This document shows positions 60,330-64,000 of a DNA stretch of 64,000 bases, in pieces. The position numbers and the translations under genes were made by a program. How positions within the stretch are numbered: position 1 is the stretch's first letter; each line of letters begins with the position of its first letter. The notes below the pieces were generated by a model, which saw only the letters and a program-made list of their open reading frames with translations, had not been told where the DNA came from and searched no databases. The DNA comes from Heterocephalus glaber. Its lineage: Eukaryota > Chordata > Mammalia > Rodentia > Bathyergidae. The DNA is taken from NCBI RefSeq assembly GCF_000247695.1, contig NW_004624843.1, forward strand, positions 4,132,152 through 4,196,151, written 5' to 3'.

Positions 60330-61640
60330 TCTAGTATTATGGAGCACCTGCAAGCCTTGGGCTCCTGATGGAACACCAGGAAACAGAAAGTAATCAGTTT
60401 AGAAATCACAAGGAAAAGAAAAATTATGTGCAATGTGAGGAACAATCTGAAGAAGTACCTGGTAGTAGGAAAGTGTGGTAGAATTTATTGAGCAAGACTT
60501 CTCCAAGGAAGTGATTGATCATTGAGCTGAACACTGTAGGAAGAATGGGAGCTGGCCAGGAGGCTGGTGCAAAGAACATTTCAGGTACAAGAAGCCACAT
60601 GTGTAAAAACTCTGCAAGGAGACCAGTGTGGCCAGAGCATTGGAGAACAGATAGTGGGAGAGGAATTGAAGGGTAGGGTCAGGCTAAATAGTAGGCCAAG
60701 CTTTGCAAGGTTTTACAGGCCGTGTTAAGAATTTGCTGCATCTTAGGGCTGGGGACTTAGCTCAGTGGCGCTGCACCTGCCTCGCAAGCATAAGGTCCTA
60801 AGTTTGATCCCCGCTACCAGAGGGGAAAAAAAAGAATTTGATACATCCTGAGAGCAGTAATCACTGGAGCATTTTAAACAGAGGAAGTGTCCAAATCATC
60901 ATTTGTGTTATGGCAAGATCATTGTGGTTGTGATGTGGAGAATTTTAAGGGACTGAAGGGGATGCCAAGAGACCAGCTGATAGCCTGTTTGGTAGTCGAG
61001 ACAAAATTTTCGGGGACTTTGAGTTGAGTGGTGATAGTAGAGGGGGTATATATGAAAGGATTTGGGAGAGCTGGTTATGGCTTAGCTATTGGAGCAGAGG
61101 GAAGAGTTAAGAATGTCTCTGAGCTTCTGACATGTAGAGTAGCATCAGTAGTGGTATTGCTACCTAAAATAGGGAACGGGGAAGAACCAGGCATTAGAAT
61201 GAGGTCATGAGTTCTGACTTCCATGGGTTACATTTGAGGTACCAATGAGACATCCAGGGGGAGACATTTTGAGTAGACTGTTGAATGTACTGGTAAGGCC
61301 AGGGAGTAGAGAACTGGATTCAAGATAGAAGTCTGTGAGGCATCTGAATTTAGGAGTTAATTAAAGCAGTGGGTGTGGATGAGATCACTTAAAAGAGGAA
61401 CCACAGAATAAGAAGAGGAATCCTAGTACCCTGCTTTGAGGAATGCTTAATATTCAAGGAGGAGGAACCAAAAAGAAACTTCAAGAAAGAGAAACCAGAG
61501 AGCTAGGAAGGAAAATTAGGACAATGATGAGTCACAGAGGACAAGGGAGGAACGGTTTTAAAAGGAGGGTGTAATCAACTCTAAATGCCGCCCAGAGCTC
61601 AGGCATAATGAACATAGAAAATTGCATTCTGTGGCCTTCA
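60330..61640 (-). mobile_element. L2-type LINE remnant, antisense
   Basis: A long antisense L2-like pattern: GGTGCAAAGAACATTTCAGG, GTGTGGCCAGAGCATTGGAG, TTGCAAGGTTTTACAGGCC, GAGACATCCAGGGGGAGA, GGGTGTGGATGAGATCACTT. Family assignment is from memory of this common mammalian repeat. Confidence 0.5.
60743..60831 (+). mobile_element. ID SINE in L2-like host
   Basis: TTAGGGCTGGGGACTTAGCT. AAGAATTTGCTGCATC (60727-60742) repeats at 60832-60847 with two changes. Confidence 0.93.
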
Positions 61641-61649
61641 AATAAGTCA

Positions 61650-62080
61650 CTGGTGACTGGCTAAAAGCTGAAAAATACTAGGTGTAGAAGCCATGTGGAA
61701 TTGGGCTGAAGAGTGAATGAGGAAAGAGAAGTGGACTGTGGCAAACACGGGTGTAGCTGGGAGGGAGCTAATGGCATCCAAGGAGAGCCTTTTTGGTTTT
61801 GTTAGGGAAAGTCTTGATGTTTGTATGCACTGATAGGGAAAAACCAGTGGAGAGGGAGAATTGGCTGTATGAGAAGATGAGCTATTGGAGTGAGTTCCAG
61901 AAAAGACAGGAAGGGGACAGGATGCAGAAGCAGTGAGCATTAATGTAGGTAATGAGTGTGATTCCATGGCGTTTTCTCCCCACGCATAACACAGGTGACA
62001 TCTACCAAAAGGAACAGGAGCTTTACACCAGAGTCCAAATTGGCATTCCACTCAGAAGTATAATAAATATGTCCCTACCT
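61650..62080. other. Intronic sequence, uncertain L2-like continuation
   Basis: A 134-codon antisense frame at 61647-62051 has no recognisable domain or splice context and is judged incidental. Confidence 0.4.
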
Positions 62081-62089
62081 CTCCTATCC

Positions 62090-62290
62090 CTTTTATAGAA
62101 CAGCTTTATTGAGGTAGAGTTCACACACCATATAGTTCACCTATTTAAAGTGTACAATTCTGTGGTTTTTAATTTATTCATAAATATGTATCATCATAAC
62201 CACAGTCAATTTTAGAACATTTCATGACCTCAAAAAAGAAACCTGTGTCCTTTAGCTATCACCCACCTCCCTTCTTTCTCAATTACATGT
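62090..62290 (-). mobile_element. Old LINE-1 3' end, antisense
   Basis: CAGCTTTATTGAGGTAGAGT, CACACACCATATAGTTCACC, AAAGTGTACAATTCTGTGG, the classic reverse complement of an L1M 3' end. Confidence 0.85.
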
Positions 62291-62294
62291 TACC

Positions 62295-62895
62295 AGAAGA
62301 AGGTAAGGAGTGTGGTCCAAATTCAGATTTAAAATCACATAATAATTTCAAAGAAAAGTATAAACTAAAGAGTTGCTAAGAGTTTTAAAACTTGAGAAAA
62401 ACAAAGGGGACTAAGGCCTATCACTTAGGGTCACTGGTGAAAAACCAACAGATACCATGCTCAAAACACCTATTAAGTGTCACATTCTTCCCTCTCAGAA
62501 TCATATAAAAAATAAAGATTAATGAAATGGAATTGAAAAAGCAACAGGTGTAAGTAAACTATAAAAGTACAGTGTTGCTAAATGATTTTCTCTTGACCCA
62601 GAAAAATTATATTTTCTGTTGCTTACAAGTTGCTTTTATAGTGAAATGCTGTTTACTGTCCTCTCTGAGGTATTAGAGAGAATGAGGTAATAACAGTGGG
62701 CTGGAAAAGAAATACTCTGCTTAACATTGATACTGAATGAGGTCTCATAATGGAATTACTCAATGTGGATTTATAAACATTCAGAAGAAGTCATAGAAAT
62801 CAGCATAGGCTTAGTGAAAAGCCATACAAAATGAACTTCATTTCATTTTCTTATAGCCAGGAAATATGGAAGAAATAGTGTATTTTAAAACCAGT
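62295..62895. other. Intronic sequence without recognised feature
   Basis: Nothing recognised. Confidence 0.5.
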
Positions 62896-62899
62896 ATGG

Positions 62900-62995
62900 C
62901 CTGGGGGTGTAGCTCAGTGGTGCTGCCGCCTGCCTTGCAAGTGCAAGTGCAAGGTCCCAAGTTTGATGCCTGGTACCAAAAAAAAAAAAAAGAAA
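62900..62995 (+). mobile_element. ID SINE with 6 bp duplication
   Basis: CTGGGGGTGTAGCTCAGTGG. The GTGCAA unit in the middle is duplicated (GCAAGTGCAAGTGCAAGG). Confidence 0.92.
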
Positions 62996-63044
62996 AGAAC
63001 TTTAAGATGACAGTTTGATTGTGCATTTTCAGTAGTGTAACAGT

Positions 63045-63620
63045 ATTCCTCCACTATCTTTTGACTCACATCGTTTCTGTCAAGAAATCTTTGTCATTCT
63101 TTGTCCATGTTTTTATCCCTTTGGCTGTTTCTAAGACTTTATCACTGAATTTCAGCAGTTTGGCTGTTCAGTACTTTGGTATAGCCTTTTTTCTTGTACT
63201 TTGGATTTTTCAACTTTTTAGCAGGATTACAGTTTTTATTAAATTCAAAATTTTTTCAGTGATTATGTTTTCAAATATTTTATCTGCCCATCCACCTCAT
63301 TTGGGGATTACAATTACACAAATATGTGATTGATTAAAGTCATCCTATAGCTCACTGATATGATGTCTTACACTCCCCCCAACAGCCCATGTTTTATTAT
63401 GCATAGTTTTTACTGCTCTGTGTTTGTCTAGTAATATTTTCTTCTGCAGTATCTTAACCTGTTAATCCCATCCATTGTATTTTTTATCTTATTGTATTTT
63501 ATTTTTATTCTGTAGTTTTTATCTTCTGTCCCTCTACATAATATGCTTAATTTTTCTAGAACATGTTGAATGTAGTTACGGTAGCAGTTTTGACATCCTT
63601 GTTTGTTCTGCCTTAAAATT
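63045..63620 (-). mobile_element. Old LINE-1 (L1M-type) fragment, antisense
   Basis: TTTCAAATATTTTATCTGCCC, GGGGATTACAATTACAC, TATAGCTCACTGAT and TTAACCTGTTAATCCCATCC recall an antisense L1M 3' region. It ends just upstream of the CAB39 exon acceptor. Confidence 0.65.
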
Positions 63621-63660
63621 AATTGTTTTTCATTTCTTTCCCAACTCTCCCCAAAACCAG

Positions 63661-63825
63661 GCTACAGAAGAAGTTTCCAAAAACCTAGTTGCCATGAAAG
63701 AAATTCTATATGGCACAAATGAAAAAGAGCCACAGACAGAAGCAGTGGCCCAGCTAGCTCAAGAACTGTATAACAGTGGGCTCCTTAGCACCCTGGTAGC
63801 TGATTTACAGCTCATTGACTTTGAG
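63661..63825 (+). CDS. CAB39: CAB39 exon (residues 39-93)
   Basis: This internal coding exon is 165 bp, 55 codons, phase 0 at both ends. It is preceded by a pyrimidine-rich tract and CCAG acceptor (63659-63660) and followed by GTAAGA at 63826. It starts [20 protein letters not shown] and ends at LQLIDFE, the known continuation of the MO25-alpha helical repeats after residue 38, including the strongly conserved [15 protein letters not shown] block. There is no stop or frameshift, so it joins the upstream exon in frame. Reading on past the donor gives an open but unrelated tail, which is intron. The rest of CAB39 (about 340 residues in total) lies beyond the right edge of the window. Confidence 0.97.
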
Positions 63826-64000
63826 GTAAGATTTCAATTTCTTAATTTTCTAAAACAGTACCCTATTCGTAGTCCTTTTCTGTATGTTCTCTTTTGAATC
63901 TTAGGATCCCTGTTGGGCTCGGCTCAGGGCTTCTTAACCTCTGAGCATGCCGGGACAGCTTGCCTCCGCAGAGCCAGGGCAGGAGCCCAAGGTGTCTCAG
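63826..64000 (+). other. CAB39: Start of the next CAB39 intron
   Basis: The GTAAGA donor at 63826 opens the intron. The last 100 bases are more GC-rich and show no recognised repeat or exon. Confidence 0.85.

Larger units (their letters stand above)
38062..63660 (+). other. CAB39: CAB39 intron between residues 38 and 39 (25.6 kb)
   Basis: The intron is bounded by GTATGT and a polypyrimidine tract plus CAG, in phase 0. It holds a shredded LINE-1, a hAT-Charlie-like element, two MaLR LTRs and dozens of SINEs. No additional exon was recognised in it. Confidence 0.93.

Noticed and set aside
61647..62051. 134-codon antisense open frame
   Set aside because: Low-complexity Ser/Thr/Pro-rich product without recognisable domain or splice sites, in probable L2-derived DNA.
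63475..63897. 140-codon frame over the CAB39 exon
   Set aside because: Only the 55 codons between the acceptor at 63660 and the donor at 63826 are CAB39; the flanking parts are intron read through.

Overview
The window is vertebrate, specifically rodent-like, genomic DNA: AT-rich, gene-poor and packed with interspersed repeats. It shows two spliced coding exons with GT/AG junctions and no dense open reading frames. The protein fragments identify the host gene as CAB39 (MO25-alpha), read on the + strand. One exon carries the start codon (coding 37948-38061, residues 1-38) and the next is at 63661-63825 (residues 39-93). So positions 1-37904 are the 3' part of a 5'-UTR intron, 38062-63660 is a complete 25.6 kb intron, and 63826-64000 opens the following intron. 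The residues fit CAB39 and not its paralogue CAB39L.

Most of the rest is repeats. The main family is a young tRNA-derived ID-type SINE of about 75-80 bp plus A tail. It has RNA polymerase III A- and B-box-like motifs, ends in GGTACC-A(n), and many copies keep clear target-site duplications. B1/7SL-type SINEs (some with the internal ~29 bp duplication typical of rodent B1) and B1-ID composites are also common. These place the genome in Rodentia. The ID sub-type resembles what I remember from beaver (Castor), but I cannot confirm that without a search. Older layers are several LINE-1 fragments (a shredded ~5 kb copy at 45.4-50.3 kb, a fresher 3' end at 36.5-37.7 kb), four MaLR-type solo LTRs, MIR and L2 remnants, a hAT-Charlie-like DNA transposon of about 2 kb split by later insertions, and a possible Tigger-like element.

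The most interesting locus is at 9.06-10.26 kb. It is a processed retrocopy whose 5' part is the first spliced exons of the E-protein gene TCF12 (HEB) and whose 3' part is unrelated sequence with an old SINE and an old L1 tail, ending in AATAAA and a short A run. A perfect 17 bp target-site duplication flanks the whole unit. It looks like a captured, prematurely polyadenylated TCF12 transcript that used an intronic terminal exon. A 99-codon reading frame, carrying the E-protein AD1 motif and a new tail, is still open.

No other protein-coding gene, functional tRNA or rRNA gene, CRISPR array or prokaryotic feature was seen. Stretches not assigned below are taken to be non-coding intronic DNA, much of it probably decayed ancient repeats.
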